Below are positions 18,303 through 26,337 of a stretch of 64,000 nucleotides of DNA, one piece after another. Positions within the stretch are counted from its first letter, which is position 1. Every line of letters starts with the position of its first letter. The notes beneath the pieces were generated by a model, which saw only the letters and a program-made list of their open reading frames with translations, was not told where the DNA came from and ran no database searches. Source of the DNA: an uncultured Roseovarius sp. (GTDB taxonomy: Bacteria; Pseudomonadota; Alphaproteobacteria; Rhodobacterales; Rhodobacteraceae); the NCBI GenBank assembly GCA_947497295.1, contig CANMFU010000003.1, forward strand, positions 434,001 to 498,000, written 5' to 3'. A program made the position numbers and the translations under genes.

Positions 18303-19025
18303 ATGAAGAAAGTATATCCTGACGCCGCCGCCGCGCTGGATGGGGTGCTGTTCGATGGCATGACCATTGCTGCGGGCGGCTTTGGTCTGTGCGGTATTCC
18401 TGAACTGCTGCTGACGGCAATCAAGGAGGCCGGCACAAAGGATCTGACATTTGCCAGCAACAATGCAGGTGTCGACGATTTCGGCATCGGCATCCTGCTG
18501 CAAACGCGGCAAGTGAAGAAAATGCTCAGCTCTTACGTCGGCGAGAACGCCGAATTCATGCGACAGTATCTGGCAGGCGAGCTTGAGATCGAATTCAATC
18601 CACAGGGAACACTGGCCGAGCGGATGCGCGCCGGCGGTGCGGGTATTCCCGGTTTCTACACCAAAACCGGCGTCGGCACGCAAGTGGCGGAGGGCAAGGA
18701 GCATAAGGATTTCCCGACCGGTCCCCAAGGCGAACCCGAGACATATATCCTTGAGCGCGGCATCGTGGCCGATCTAGCCGTCGTCAAGGCATGGAAGGCC
18801 GACGACACCGGCAACCTGATCTTTCGCAAGACCGCGCGCAATTTTAACCCGCCCGCCGCGATGTGTGGCAAAATCTGCGTTGCGGAGGTCGAAGAGATCG
18901 TGCCGCGCGGATCGCTGGACCCCGACAATATTCACCTGCCCGGCATCTACGTGCATCGCCTGATTCAGGGCGATCATGAGAAACGGATCGAACAGCGCAC
19001 CACGCGCAAAAGGGAGGACGTGTAA
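18303..19025 (+). CDS. scoA: 3-oxoacid CoA-transferase subunit A
   Basis: This is the alpha subunit of succinyl-CoA:3-oxoacid CoA-transferase, which moves CoA from succinyl-CoA to acetoacetate so ketone bodies can be used. The 240-residue product begins MKKVYPDAAAALDG and shows IAAGGFGLCGIPE near residue 22 and the SNNAGVDDFGIG segment, both diagnostic. ATG 18303 matches family starts; in-frame starts further upstream would add 10 or 18 residues without family support. The stop overlaps the subunit B start as TAATG. A 3-hydroxybutyrate dehydrogenase gene at 60203 could supply acetoacetate. Confidence 0.95.
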   Translation: MKKVYPDAAAALDGVLFDGMTIAAGGFGLCGIPELLLTAIKEAGTKDLTFASNNAGVDDFGIGILLQTRQVKKMLSSYVGENAEFMRQYLAGELEIEFNPQGTLAERMRAGGAGIPGFYTKTGVGTQVAEGKEHKDFPTGPQGEPETYILERGIVADLAVVKAWKADDTGNLIFRKTARNFNPPAAMCGKICVAEVEEIVPRGSLDPDNIHLPGIYVHRLIQGDHEKRIEQRTTRKREDV

Positions 19026-19648
19026 TGCCCTGGGACCGTAACCAAATGGCCGAGCGCGCGGCGCAAGAGCTGGAAGATGGCATGTATGTCAACCTCGGCA
19101 TCGGCATTCCGACGCTGGTGGCCAACTATGTCGGCGACAAGGAAATCACCCTGCAATCGGAAAACGGAATGCTTGGCATGGGAGCCTTCCCTTATGAGGG
19201 CGAGGAAGATCCCGACCTGATCAATGCTGGCAAGCAGACCATCACCGAACTCAGCCGCACGTCCTATTTCGACAGCGCCACCAGCTTTGGCATGATCCGC
19301 GGCGGCAAGATTGCGGCAGCAATTCTTGGCGCGATGGAAGTTGCTGAAAATGGCGATCTGGCGAACTGGATGATTCCGGGCAAGCTGGTCAAGGGCATGG
19401 GCGGCGCGATGGATCTGGTCGCAGGCGTTGGCCGTGTCATCGTCGTGATGGACCACACCAGCAAACATGGTGATAGCAAACTGCTGAAGGAATGCACCCT
19501 GCCCCTGACCGGCACAGGCGTTGTTGACCGCATTATTACAAACCTGGGTGTTCTGGATGTGGTGGAGGGCGGTTTGAAGATCGTCGAGACTGCTGAAGGT
19601 GTCACAGAGGACGAATTGCGCGCCGCGACCGAGGCGACCATCATCTGA
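19025..19648 (+). CDS. scoB: 3-oxoacid CoA-transferase subunit B
   Basis: This is the beta subunit of the same enzyme, 207 residues. It carries the active-site glutamate, Glu46, in LQSENGMLGMG, which forms the glutamyl-CoA intermediate. VNLGIGIPTLVANY near residue 23 is also conserved. It is coupled to scoA through the TAATG overlap, so equal subunit amounts are expected. A strong hairpin follows the gene. Confidence 0.96.
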   Translation: MPWDRNQMAERAAQELEDGMYVNLGIGIPTLVANYVGDKEITLQSENGMLGMGAFPYEGEEDPDLINAGKQTITELSRTSYFDSATSFGMIRGGKIAAAILGAMEVAENGDLANWMIPGKLVKGMGGAMDLVAGVGRVIVVMDHTSKHGDSKLLKECTLPLTGTGVVDRIITNLGVLDVVEGGLKIVETAEGVTEDELRAATEATII

Positions 19649-19682
19649 GTGCGCATTGGCCGCACAGCAAGATCCAAACAGT

Positions 19683-19713
19683 GGGCGGTGCCAGACGCGG
19701 CGCCGCCCGTTTT
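19683..19713. terminator. terminator between scoB and the lytic transglycosylase gene
   Basis: A 10-base-pair stem (GGGCGGTGCC / GGCGCCGCCC, one G-T pair) with a six-base loop is followed by GTTTT on the plus strand. It lies between two convergent genes and reaches the stop of the minus-strand gene. Confidence 0.8.
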
Positions 19714-20554
19714 ACTGAGCCATAGCCATGTTCAGCGCACAGCCGTCCGAGATGAATTCGGGCCGCGTCTTGCACAGGCCGCGCGCCAGATCATAGGCCG
19801 CCAGCACCTTGGGGACGTAATCGCGCGTCTCGGAATAGGGCGGCACGCCCTTGTTTGACTTGACCGCGTTTTCACCCGCATTATAGCCCGCCAGCGCCAG
19901 AATGGGATCGCCGTCGAATTCCTTTAGTAGCCAATCCAGATAAGCGACGCCGCCCTTGATATTCTGCGCCTCCGACATGGAGTCAGTCACGCCGAACCTT
20001 GCAGCGGTGTCCGGAATCAGCTGCATGATCCCCTGAGCGCCCTTTTCGCTGACCGCTTTACCGCGCCCCCCAGATTCGACCGCGATCACCGCAAGGACCA
20101 GAGCAGGCGATACGTCTGTGCCGATCGTTGCCGTCAGGATGTTCTGTCCCTGCGCCGTTGCGATCGTCTGAATATCCTGCAAGCGATAGCGCGGCGCCGG
20201 TTTGCCTTCGGGCGGTTTGGCCAGCGTGCCCAGCGCCTGATCAAAGCGCACCGTGCCCGCATCCGAATAGCCAGGCGGCACCACGTCCCAGAACCAGCCG
20301 TATTTCGCGGCGCGCACGGCTGGAACGTCCGGCACGTCCGGAACGGTGCCGTCCTCGTCGCGCCTAGGGGTCGATCCGGCCGGGGCAAACTGATCGCCCG
20401 GTTCGATCTGGACCGTAATACGCTTGGTCGTGCCCCGCGCCGGTGGCTTGCTCATTTTAAACGTGAAATCGGGAAAGGCTGCCGGTTCGGCGGCCCGCGC
20501 CGGACCCCCTGCACACAGCGCAGCAGACAGTATCGATGTCAGGACATATCGCAC
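19712..20554 (-). CDS. lytic transglycosylase, SLT domain
   Basis: This 280-residue secreted enzyme cleaves peptidoglycan glycan strands. A signal peptide spans about residues 1-22 (ending near ARAAEP). A low-complexity region follows to about residue 145, then the SLT domain with catalytic Glu160 in VIAVESGGRGKAVS, GAQGIMQLIPDTA and ALAGYNAGENAV. The start is GTG, with GAGG 6 bases upstream on the minus strand. It lies next to the Tad pilus locus but is transcribed away from it. It may open the wall for the pilus, but that is speculation. Confidence 0.92.
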   Translation of the reverse strand: MRYVLTSILSAALCAGGPARAAEPAAFPDFTFKMSKPPARGTTKRITVQIEPGDQFAPAGSTPRRDEDGTVPDVPDVPAVRAAKYGWFWDVVPPGYSDAGTVRFDQALGTLAKPPEGKPAPRYRLQDIQTIATAQGQNILTATIGTDVSPALVLAVIAVESGGRGKAVSEKGAQGIMQLIPDTAARFGVTDSMSEAQNIKGGVAYLDWLLKEFDGDPILALAGYNAGENAVKSNKGVPPYSETRDYVPKVLAAYDLARGLCKTRPEFISDGCALNMAMAQ

Positions 20555-20640
20555 GGCGCGCCTCGCTTACCTCAGATTATTATATTTTGAGTGAATCATC
20601 GCAAAAAATGCCCATCAGCGCCAGTCCGGACAGTTTTTCA

Positions 20641-20669
20641 GCGTCAAAACGGATAAGTTTGCGTCAAAA
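20641..20669. repeat. paired GCGTCAAAA direct repeat upstream of the pilin
   Basis: GCGTCAAAA occurs at 20641-20649 and again at 20661-20669, exactly 20 bases apart (two helical turns). The region is AT-rich compared with its surroundings. Such spacing suits a dimeric regulator binding one face of the helix, but no known regulator was matched. Confidence 0.35.
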
Positions 20670-20721
20670 AAAACGATATCACCGGCTGGAATTTCATTAT
20701 TTGAAACTATTATATCGCTTG

Positions 20722-20754
20722 TTAACATAGCCTTAACTACCGCCGATTCATAAA
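20722..20754 (+). promoter_or_regulatory. perfect CtrA box and likely promoter of the flp pilin gene
   Basis: TTAA-CATAGCC-TTAAC at 20722-20737 matches the CtrA consensus TTAA-N7-TTAAC at every fixed base. A possible -10 (CATAAA, 20749-20754) begins 12 bases after the box, so CtrA would sit over the -35 region as at known CtrA-activated promoters. The pilin start is at 20909, which leaves a leader of about 145 bases. The rest of the 354-base gap from 20555 holds no gene I can support. Confidence 0.7.
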
Positions 20755-20908
20755 TGCCGAGGTGCTCCAAAATCGAACCATTCGCGCCAAATTTGTGCCT
20801 TCATTCAGGGGTTATATATGTTCATCCGAGGCGCTGGGGCCAACTGAGAGAAACGGTCCAGACCAGCGAGACGGTGAGAAACCTATAGATCCTTTGGAGG
20901 GACACAGC

Positions 20909-21118
20909 ATGATCGATTTCATCAAGAATTTCCGCACAGACGAAGACGGTGCCGTGACGGTTGACTGGGTCGTTCTGACCGCAGCCGTTGTTGGCTTGGG
21001 CATTGCCGGCGTTGCAGCCGTCAAGAAGGGAACCGATGATCTGGCCGGCAAGGTCGAGACCAGCATGAAGGCCGGTACACTTGACAACCTCGGCAACCTG
21101 AGCGCGCCCACTCCGTAA
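20909..21118 (+). CDS. flp: Flp-type pilin, major subunit of the Tad pilus
   Basis: This 69-residue prepilin has a short charged leader (MIDFIKNFRTDEDG) and a hydrophobic helix AVTVDWVVLTAAVVGLGIAG. Prepilin peptidase should cut after Gly14. Flp pilins normally have Glu5-Tyr6 in the mature protein; here these are Asp-Trp. GGAGG lies 8 bases before the ATG, a strong ribosome site that fits a structural protein. It is followed by a perfect 14-base-pair hairpin and is upstream of the whole tad cluster. The prepilin peptidase is encoded at 31268. The sequence type is common in Rhodobacterales as I recall. Confidence 0.88.
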   Translation: MIDFIKNFRTDEDGAVTVDWVVLTAAVVGLGIAGVAAVKKGTDDLAGKVETSMKAGTLDNLGNLSAPTP

Positions 21119-21151
21119 CTCGCCATCCTGAATGGATCGAGGCAGATATTG

Positions 21152-21183
21152 AATGGCCGCAAATCCGCAGATTTGCGGCCATT
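21152..21183 (+). terminator. perfect 14-bp hairpin after the pilin gene
   Basis: AATGGCCGCAAATC (21152-21165) and its exact complement (21170-21183) enclose a CGCA loop. Only three T residues follow, so it may act partly as a terminator and partly as a 3' stabiliser of the short pilin message. Such an element could let the pilin be made in excess over the pilus machinery. Confidence 0.65.
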
Positions 21184-21554
21184 TCCGCATGCTGGAACCA
21201 CAGGTCAGACGATTGCTTCCGCATGTGGCGACCGCGCCCTGTGTGTAGATATTTCATCAAAGACAGCGACGCTAAAAGTGTCGCCTGAATCGAATTGACT
21301 GCCGCCGTTAACGCCGCGGCGGTATCTTCTCGTGCGCGCGTCGGCCCCCGCGTCCGGTCTCTGGACGGATCGGTTGAGACGACACCGTCAGAGATCACCC
21401 AACACTATAACAATCCAGCCTGCCTGAAATTCGTAGAATTGTCGCAGGCACACCCCTGTTTCGACACATTTTCCAACGATTGTTTCCTCAAGCCTATCCC
21501 GCCCCGACGTATCGGCGCGTGTTGAGATGGCACTGAAACAAGAAAGGATTTGCC
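21184..21554. other. 371-base non-coding gap between flp and cpaB
   Basis: I see no supported gene here. It contains a small inverted repeat (GCGAC / GTCGC near 21267-21285) and a GC-rich palindrome (CCGCCG to CGGCGG near 21302-21321). AAAGGA immediately before cpaB is the ribosome site. No promoter hexamers with correct spacing were found, although a cpaB promoter is expected here. Confidence 0.5.
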
Positions 21555-22424
21555 ATGCGTTTGGTTTTCGGATTGGTCCTTCTTCTGGGGCTTGGCCTGG
21601 CGGGTTTCGCCGTCTACATGGCCAAAACATACATCCAAGGCTATCAAAATGCGCTGGCGCAAGAGCGCGGCGCACGCGCGCCTGCATTTGAGATTGCGCA
21701 GGTCTATGTCGCCGCCCGCAAGCTGGCATATGGTGAACGGGTCGGCCCCGACGACGTAACTCTGGTCGCCTACCCTGCCGCCTCTTTGCCTGCGGGCGTC
21801 TTCCAAACCGAGGCCCAGCTTTTCCCCCAAGGCAGTGAGGTTCTGCGCACGGTCATGCGCGCCATGGAGCAAAACGAGGCTGTGATGGCCGTCAAAGTCA
21901 CCGAACCAGGTGAAAACGCCGGGATCACGACACTTCTGGCGCGCGGCATGCGGGCCTTCACCATTCAGGTTGACAGTATTTCCGGCGTTTCCGGCTTCTT
22001 ACGGCCCGGAGACCGCGTCGATGTGTATTGGACCGGCAATATCGGCAATGGCGGCATGCGCACGGAGGGCGATAGTACCGGCGATGTGACAAAACTTATC
22101 CAGGCGGGTGTCCGGCTCATTGCAGTCGATCAATCGTCAAATTCAGAACGCGAAGGGGCAAGCGTTGCACGCACGGTTACGGTTGCCGTCCTGCCCGAGC
22201 AGGTGGCCGCACTTGCGCAGGCACAATCGACCGGACGTCTCAGCCTGTCGCTGGTCGGTGCGCAGGACGACACGGTGACAGACGCCATCGAAGTCGACCA
22301 GCGCCAGCTTTTGGGCCTTGCATCAGCCCCGATTTCCGCCCCCGCCGCGCGCTCGGAGGTCTGCACCATTCGCACGCGCCGCGGCGGCGAAGTGATCGAA
22401 ACGCCTATTCCCTGCACCAATTAA
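21555..22424 (+). CDS. cpaB: Flp pilus assembly protein CpaB (RcpC)
   Basis: CpaB/RcpC is a periplasmic, inner-membrane-anchored part of the Tad machine that works with the secretin. The 289-residue product has an N-terminal membrane anchor (residues 2-24), then an SAF domain with VAARKLAYGERVGPDDV near residue 55. A region with GMRAFTIQVDSISGVSGFL near residue 136 is the RcpC core. It ends with a cysteine-containing tail. AAAGGA lies 8 bases before the ATG. A terminator-like hairpin separates it from cpaC. Confidence 0.93.
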   Translation: MRLVFGLVLLLGLGLAGFAVYMAKTYIQGYQNALAQERGARAPAFEIAQVYVAARKLAYGERVGPDDVTLVAYPAASLPAGVFQTEAQLFPQGSEVLRTVMRAMEQNEAVMAVKVTEPGENAGITTLLARGMRAFTIQVDSISGVSGFLRPGDRVDVYWTGNIGNGGMRTEGDSTGDVTKLIQAGVRLIAVDQSSNSEREGASVARTVTVAVLPEQVAALAQAQSTGRLSLSLVGAQDDTVTDAIEVDQRQLLGLASAPISAPAARSEVCTIRTRRGGEVIETPIPCTN

Positions 22425-22516
22425 CCGGGTGTCGCACAGCCAACACGCCCCCTGCGACACAGGCCCAGCCGCCCACGTGAAAGGCAGCTAACCGACGGGA
22501 ATTACACGATACAACC

Positions 22517-22544
22517 GGGGCGCCCTCATCACGGCGCCCCTTTT
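22517..22544 (+). terminator. terminator after cpaB
   Basis: An 8-base-pair GC stem (GGGGCGCC / GGCGCCCC) with an eight-base loop is followed by TTTT. It suggests that cpaC and the rest of the tad genes have their own promoter in 22545-22689, a gap of AT-richer sequence. Confidence 0.8.
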
Positions 22545-22689
22545 CATTCCTGCAACAAATTTAGCGCAACTTCAGAAAACATCCGCTAAGTGTCATTGAT
22601 TCTTGAAAATTCTTTGAAACTAACGCAGGGTTGACCCAATCGCGGGCACCAAGACCCGTAAAACGAGGCGTGATCGGAAGGCAGGTCAC

Positions 22690-24108
22690 ATGAAATATTG
22701 TAAAGTTTTAACGGTCGCCCTTCTAGGGTTGTCCGGGGCGATGGCGACTGCGCCAGCGCCTCTCCAGGCCGAGACACTTCATGTCGTCCGCAAAGGCGCG
22801 GAACGCGACCTTGCGGTGTCGATGAACCGCGCCGTTGTGGTCGAAAGTGATGTGCCTTTTGCAGAGCTCAGCATCGCCAATCCGGCAATCGCCGATTTCT
22901 CGACGCTGTCTGACCGAACGATCTATGTATTGGGCAAAACGCCGGGGCGGACTACCCTGACGCTGCTCGACGAAAACGGTCGGTTGATCGCAAATGTCGA
23001 CGTGACCGTCAGCGCCGATGTGTCGGAGTTCAAGGAACGTCTGCGCCAGATCCTGCCGAATGAGCAGATCGAGGTGCGCACCGCCAATGACGGCATCGTG
23101 ATGTCCGGCACCGTCAGCAGCGCACCGCGCTTGCAGCGCGCGCTGGATCTGGCTGAACGTTATGCCCCCGAGCGGGTGTCAAACCTGATGAGCGTGTCGG
23201 GCAAGCAGCAGGTCATGCTGAAAGTCCGCTTTGCCGAAATGCAGCGTAACGTCGCCAAAAGCCTGTCATCATCGCTGGCGATAGACGGCCTTTCGGCAGG
23301 TGGCCTTGGGGCTGGTGTCGCGGTTAACGGTATCGCTTCGAATTCGAAACCGGGCGGCATCGCGCCCGGCCTGTCCCCCTCTGGCGCGTCCAATAACGGC
23401 GCCGCGTTTTTCGGCTTCAACGCCGGGTCCGCACAGATCGGCATCTTGCTTCAAGCGCTCGAAACCAAGGGCGTTGTGCGCACGCTGGCCGAGCCGAACC
23501 TGACCGCCCTGTCCGGGCAAGAAGCAAAGTTTCTGGCTGGTGGCGAATATCCAATTCCGGTCAGTACAGATGACGGAGTTGCCATCGAGTTCAAACCCTT
23601 CGGTGTCGAGCTTAACTTTGTGCCGCGCGTGTTGGACGATGAGATCATCAATCTGGAAATGGCGGCTGCCGTGTCGTCGCTGGATCCTGGCAACGGCATT
23701 CAGGCCAGCGGATTCAACATCAGCGGATTCAAGCGTCGCGAAACCTCGACCACGGTGGCACTGCGCGACGGCGAAAGTTTTGCCATTGCCGGACTGCTTC
23801 AGGACGATTTCCGCGACAATAACGGGCAAGTTCCGTGGCTGGGTGATGTACCGGTGCTGGGCGCGCTGTTCCGCAGCGCGGACTACCAGCGCTCGCAAAC
23901 AGAATTGGTGATCATCGTCACCGCCCATCTGGTCACCCCCACCCGCGGAGAGGCTCTGGCGCTTCCGACTGATCGGGTCAGACTGCCCACCGAGGCGGAT
24001 CTGTTTTTGAACGGGCGCGTGGCGCGTGATGTCATGCCAAGAACCGGCGGTGCGGGCGAAGTCGCACGGCAGGATTTCAGTGGCTCTTACGGCTATGTGA
24101 TGGACTGA
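22690..24108 (+). CDS. cpaC: Tad outer-membrane secretin CpaC (RcpA)
   Basis: CpaC/RcpA forms the outer-membrane channel for the Tad pilus. The 472-residue product has a signal peptide (residues 1-27, ending near LQAE), an N-terminal pilus-assembly domain (about 30-105, with NPAIADFSTLSDRTIYVLGK), a BON-like region (about 110-170), and the secretin domain (about 185-430). The secretin domain shows VRTLAEPNLTALSGQEAKFL near residue 263 and a C-terminal VPWLGDVPVLGALFRS, the secretin signature. It is followed after 17 bases by the OmpA-like lipoprotein gene. Confidence 0.95.
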   Translation: MKYCKVLTVALLGLSGAMATAPAPLQAETLHVVRKGAERDLAVSMNRAVVVESDVPFAELSIANPAIADFSTLSDRTIYVLGKTPGRTTLTLLDENGRLIANVDVTVSADVSEFKERLRQILPNEQIEVRTANDGIVMSGTVSSAPRLQRALDLAERYAPERVSNLMSVSGKQQVMLKVRFAEMQRNVAKSLSSSLAIDGLSAGGLGAGVAVNGIASNSKPGGIAPGLSPSGASNNGAAFFGFNAGSAQIGILLQALETKGVVRTLAEPNLTALSGQEAKFLAGGEYPIPVSTDDGVAIEFKPFGVELNFVPRVLDDEIINLEMAAAVSSLDPGNGIQASGFNISGFKRRETSTTVALRDGESFAIAGLLQDDFRDNNGQVPWLGDVPVLGALFRSADYQRSQTELVIIVTAHLVTPTRGEALALPTDRVRLPTEADLFLNGRVARDVMPRTGGAGEVARQDFSGSYGYVMD

Positions 24109-24125
24109 TGCAGAGAGCGGAGCAT

Positions 24126-24782
24126 ATGAAAAAACCTCTTTTAACGCTGTCGGCATTGGGACTGGCGCTGGCCGTAGGCGCCTGCGCCAATCCGAATGAT
24201 ACGGTCTATCGCTCGTCCATGTCCGAGGTCGGCTCGCTCGTGGATGGCGGCAATTTCGGCGGCGCGACCATGAACAACACGCAGGTGATGACCGGCGAGC
24301 GCGGCTATGTTCTTGATCTGTCCAATCGCTTTGCCAGCGAAGTTATGACAACCGTTAATTTTGGGTTCAACTCGGACGTTCTGGACGGCGGCGCGCGTGA
24401 CACATTGCGCCAACAGGCCGCATGGATCCGGCAATTCCCCGAGGTCCGTTTCAAGGTTTACGGCCATACCGATGCCGTAGGCTCGCCCTCCTATAACAAA
24501 AACCTCGGCATGCGCCGCGCGCGTGCCGTCGTGGCTTATCTGTCCACGCACGGCATCAGCACCAGCCGGTTGGAGGCCGTAGTCTCCTTTGGCGAGGCGC
24601 AGCCGCTGATCGTGACCCAAGGGCGCGAACGGCGCAACCGGCGCACAGTGACCGAAGTGTCAGGATTTGTGGCGTCGCATCCGATCGTCATGGACGGCAA
24701 ATACGCCCAAGTAATCTATCGCGAATATGTCGCCAGCGCGACAACCGAATCCGGATGGAAATCCAGCAGCGCTGGCGAATAG
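24126..24782 (+). CDS. OmpA-like lipoprotein of the tad locus
   Basis: This 218-residue outer-membrane lipoprotein has a lipobox VGAC (Cys at about residue 20) and a C-terminal OmpA domain. The domain has NFGFNSDVLDGGARDTL, then VYGHTDAVGSPSYN and LGMRRARAVVAYL, which contain the aspartate and arginine that bind peptidoglycan diaminopimelate. It occupies the place held by CpaD in Caulobacter, between the secretin and CpaE. It probably ties the secretin to the cell wall. No CpaD-like sequence is seen. A strong terminator follows. Confidence 0.88.
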   Translation: MKKPLLTLSALGLALAVGACANPNDTVYRSSMSEVGSLVDGGNFGGATMNNTQVMTGERGYVLDLSNRFASEVMTTVNFGFNSDVLDGGARDTLRQQAAWIRQFPEVRFKVYGHTDAVGSPSYNKNLGMRRARAVVAYLSTHGISTSRLEAVVSFGEAQPLIVTQGRERRNRRTVTEVSGFVASHPIVMDGKYAQVIYREYVASATTESGWKSSSAGE

Positions 24783-24830
24783 GCTCGCGCTACGTTTTCT
24801 CCCTGCCCGGCTTGCCGGGACACCTTCAAA

Positions 24831-24857
24831 GCCCGCCGCATCGTCGGCGGGTTTTTT
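24831..24857 (+). terminator. intrinsic terminator after the OmpA-like gene
   Basis: A 7-base-pair stem (CCCGCCG / CGGCGGG) with a six-base loop is followed by six T residues. It divides the tad locus into an outer-membrane part (cpaC-ompA) and a motor part (cpaE onward). The rest of the 298-base gap to cpaE shows no gene. Confidence 0.88.
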
Positions 24858-25080
24858 CTGTGCCCGGTATCGCTGACCTTTTGCCGTGTCAGCCAAAATC
24901 GCACAATTACGGTAATCCGGCCCCATTGTTGCCCAGATTTTCCGCGACCTTGCCATAAGGAACATCCGATCCGCACCGAATCGAGCGGCTCGCGATTCGA
25001 GAACCCAAGTCTGTCGGCACACAGATCGCCCAAATCAAGGAGCGCCCGCAGGTGGACCGCAAGAATAGGACATTAGCGCC

Positions 25081-26310
25081 ATGAGCAGTGCGATAAATCA
25101 ACCGGAGCCAAGACCGCTTGTCGCTTGCACGATCAGCCGGGATGTCACCAACTTTGATCTCCTGATCGAAGACATGGAGGCTGCTGTTGGAGAGGCGTGG
25201 GGCGATCTGGGCTTTCCCGAGGCGTTGGCCTTTATGGGGCAGCTGGACGCAGAAACATTAGAGTTCATTGCGATTGCCATTGATGACGAGGACGAGGATC
25301 GTCTGCCGGTCATCGGTGAGATCATCGAGTTGGCCGGACATCTCAGGATCAAAGTGATCCTGATTGCCGACGATGTCAGCCCGTCCGCACTGCATACTCT
25401 CCTGCGCCAAGGTGCAGATGAATTCGTCCCGTATCCCCTGCCCGAAGGTGAGCTGCAGGCCGCCATCGACCGTCTGCGCCAGCCAGCCGAGGCCGCGATG
25501 TCCGATGCCCGCATCGCCCCCAACGCCGCCGGGCAAGAGGGCGTTCTGCTGGCTGTTCACGGCCTTGCGGGTGGCACCGGCGCGACAACGCTCGCCGTAA
25601 ATCTGGCATGGGAATTGGCCAACATCAGCAAGGACAAGGCGCCGCGCGTGTGCATTATCGACATGGGCCTGCAGTTTGGCTCGGTTGCGACCTGTCTTGA
25701 TTTGCCGCGCCGCGACCCGGTGTTCGAGATGTGGTCGGACACCGAAACGATGGACGAGGACATCTTTAAACAAGCACTTGTCAGCTATCAGGACCGGATG
25801 TGGGTGCTGACCGCACCACCCGAAATGCTACCGCTGGACATGATCACGTCGGAGGACGTGAACAAGGTGCTGGACCTCGCCCGCCGACATTTCGACTATG
25901 TCATTATCGATATGCCAACCACGCTGGTGCAATGGACCGAGGCCGTGCTGACCGCTGCGCAGATCTATTTCATGACGCTGGAGATGGACATGCGCTCGGC
26001 CCAGAATGCGCTGCGCTTGAAACGTGCGCTCAAGGCTGAGGATCTTCCGGTCGAGAAGCTGCGTTTTTGCATGAACCGCGCGCCAAAATTCACCGACCTG
26101 AACGGCAAAAGCCGGGTCAAGCGAATGGCCGAAAGTCTGGAAATCCGCATCGAATTGCAACTTCCCGATGGTGGCAAGCCGGTCAGCCAAGGCGCAGATC
26201 ATGGTTTGCCGCTGGCCAGTTCGGCCCCCAAAAACCCCCTGCGCAAGGAGATCGCAAAACTTGCCGCATCGCTCCATGCGCTGGGTAAAATCGACGTCGC
26301 AGCCGTGTAA
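25081..26310 (+). CDS. cpaE: pilus assembly protein CpaE (TadZ), MinD-like ATPase
   Basis: CpaE/TadZ places the Tad machine at the pole. The 409-residue product has an N-terminal receiver-like domain (about 15-140) and a MinD/ParA-like domain. Its Walker A region is GLAGGTGATTLAVNLAWEL near residue 161; the usual lysines of the KGGxGKT motif are absent, as in other TadZ proteins. The Walker A' aspartate lies in VCIIDMGLQFGS. AGGA lies about 10 bases upstream of the ATG. It is followed by cpaF after 27 bases. Confidence 0.93.
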   Translation: MSSAINQPEPRPLVACTISRDVTNFDLLIEDMEAAVGEAWGDLGFPEALAFMGQLDAETLEFIAIAIDDEDEDRLPVIGEIIELAGHLRIKVILIADDVSPSALHTLLRQGADEFVPYPLPEGELQAAIDRLRQPAEAAMSDARIAPNAAGQEGVLLAVHGLAGGTGATTLAVNLAWELANISKDKAPRVCIIDMGLQFGSVATCLDLPRRDPVFEMWSDTETMDEDIFKQALVSYQDRMWVLTAPPEMLPLDMITSEDVNKVLDLARRHFDYVIIDMPTTLVQWTEAVLTAAQIYFMTLEMDMRSAQNALRLKRALKAEDLPVEKLRFCMNRAPKFTDLNGKSRVKRMAESLEIRIELQLPDGGKPVSQGADHGLPLASSAPKNPLRKEIAKLAASLHALGKIDVAAV

Positions 26311-26337
26311 CGCAGGCCCGAGAAAGGTATCTGTCCG

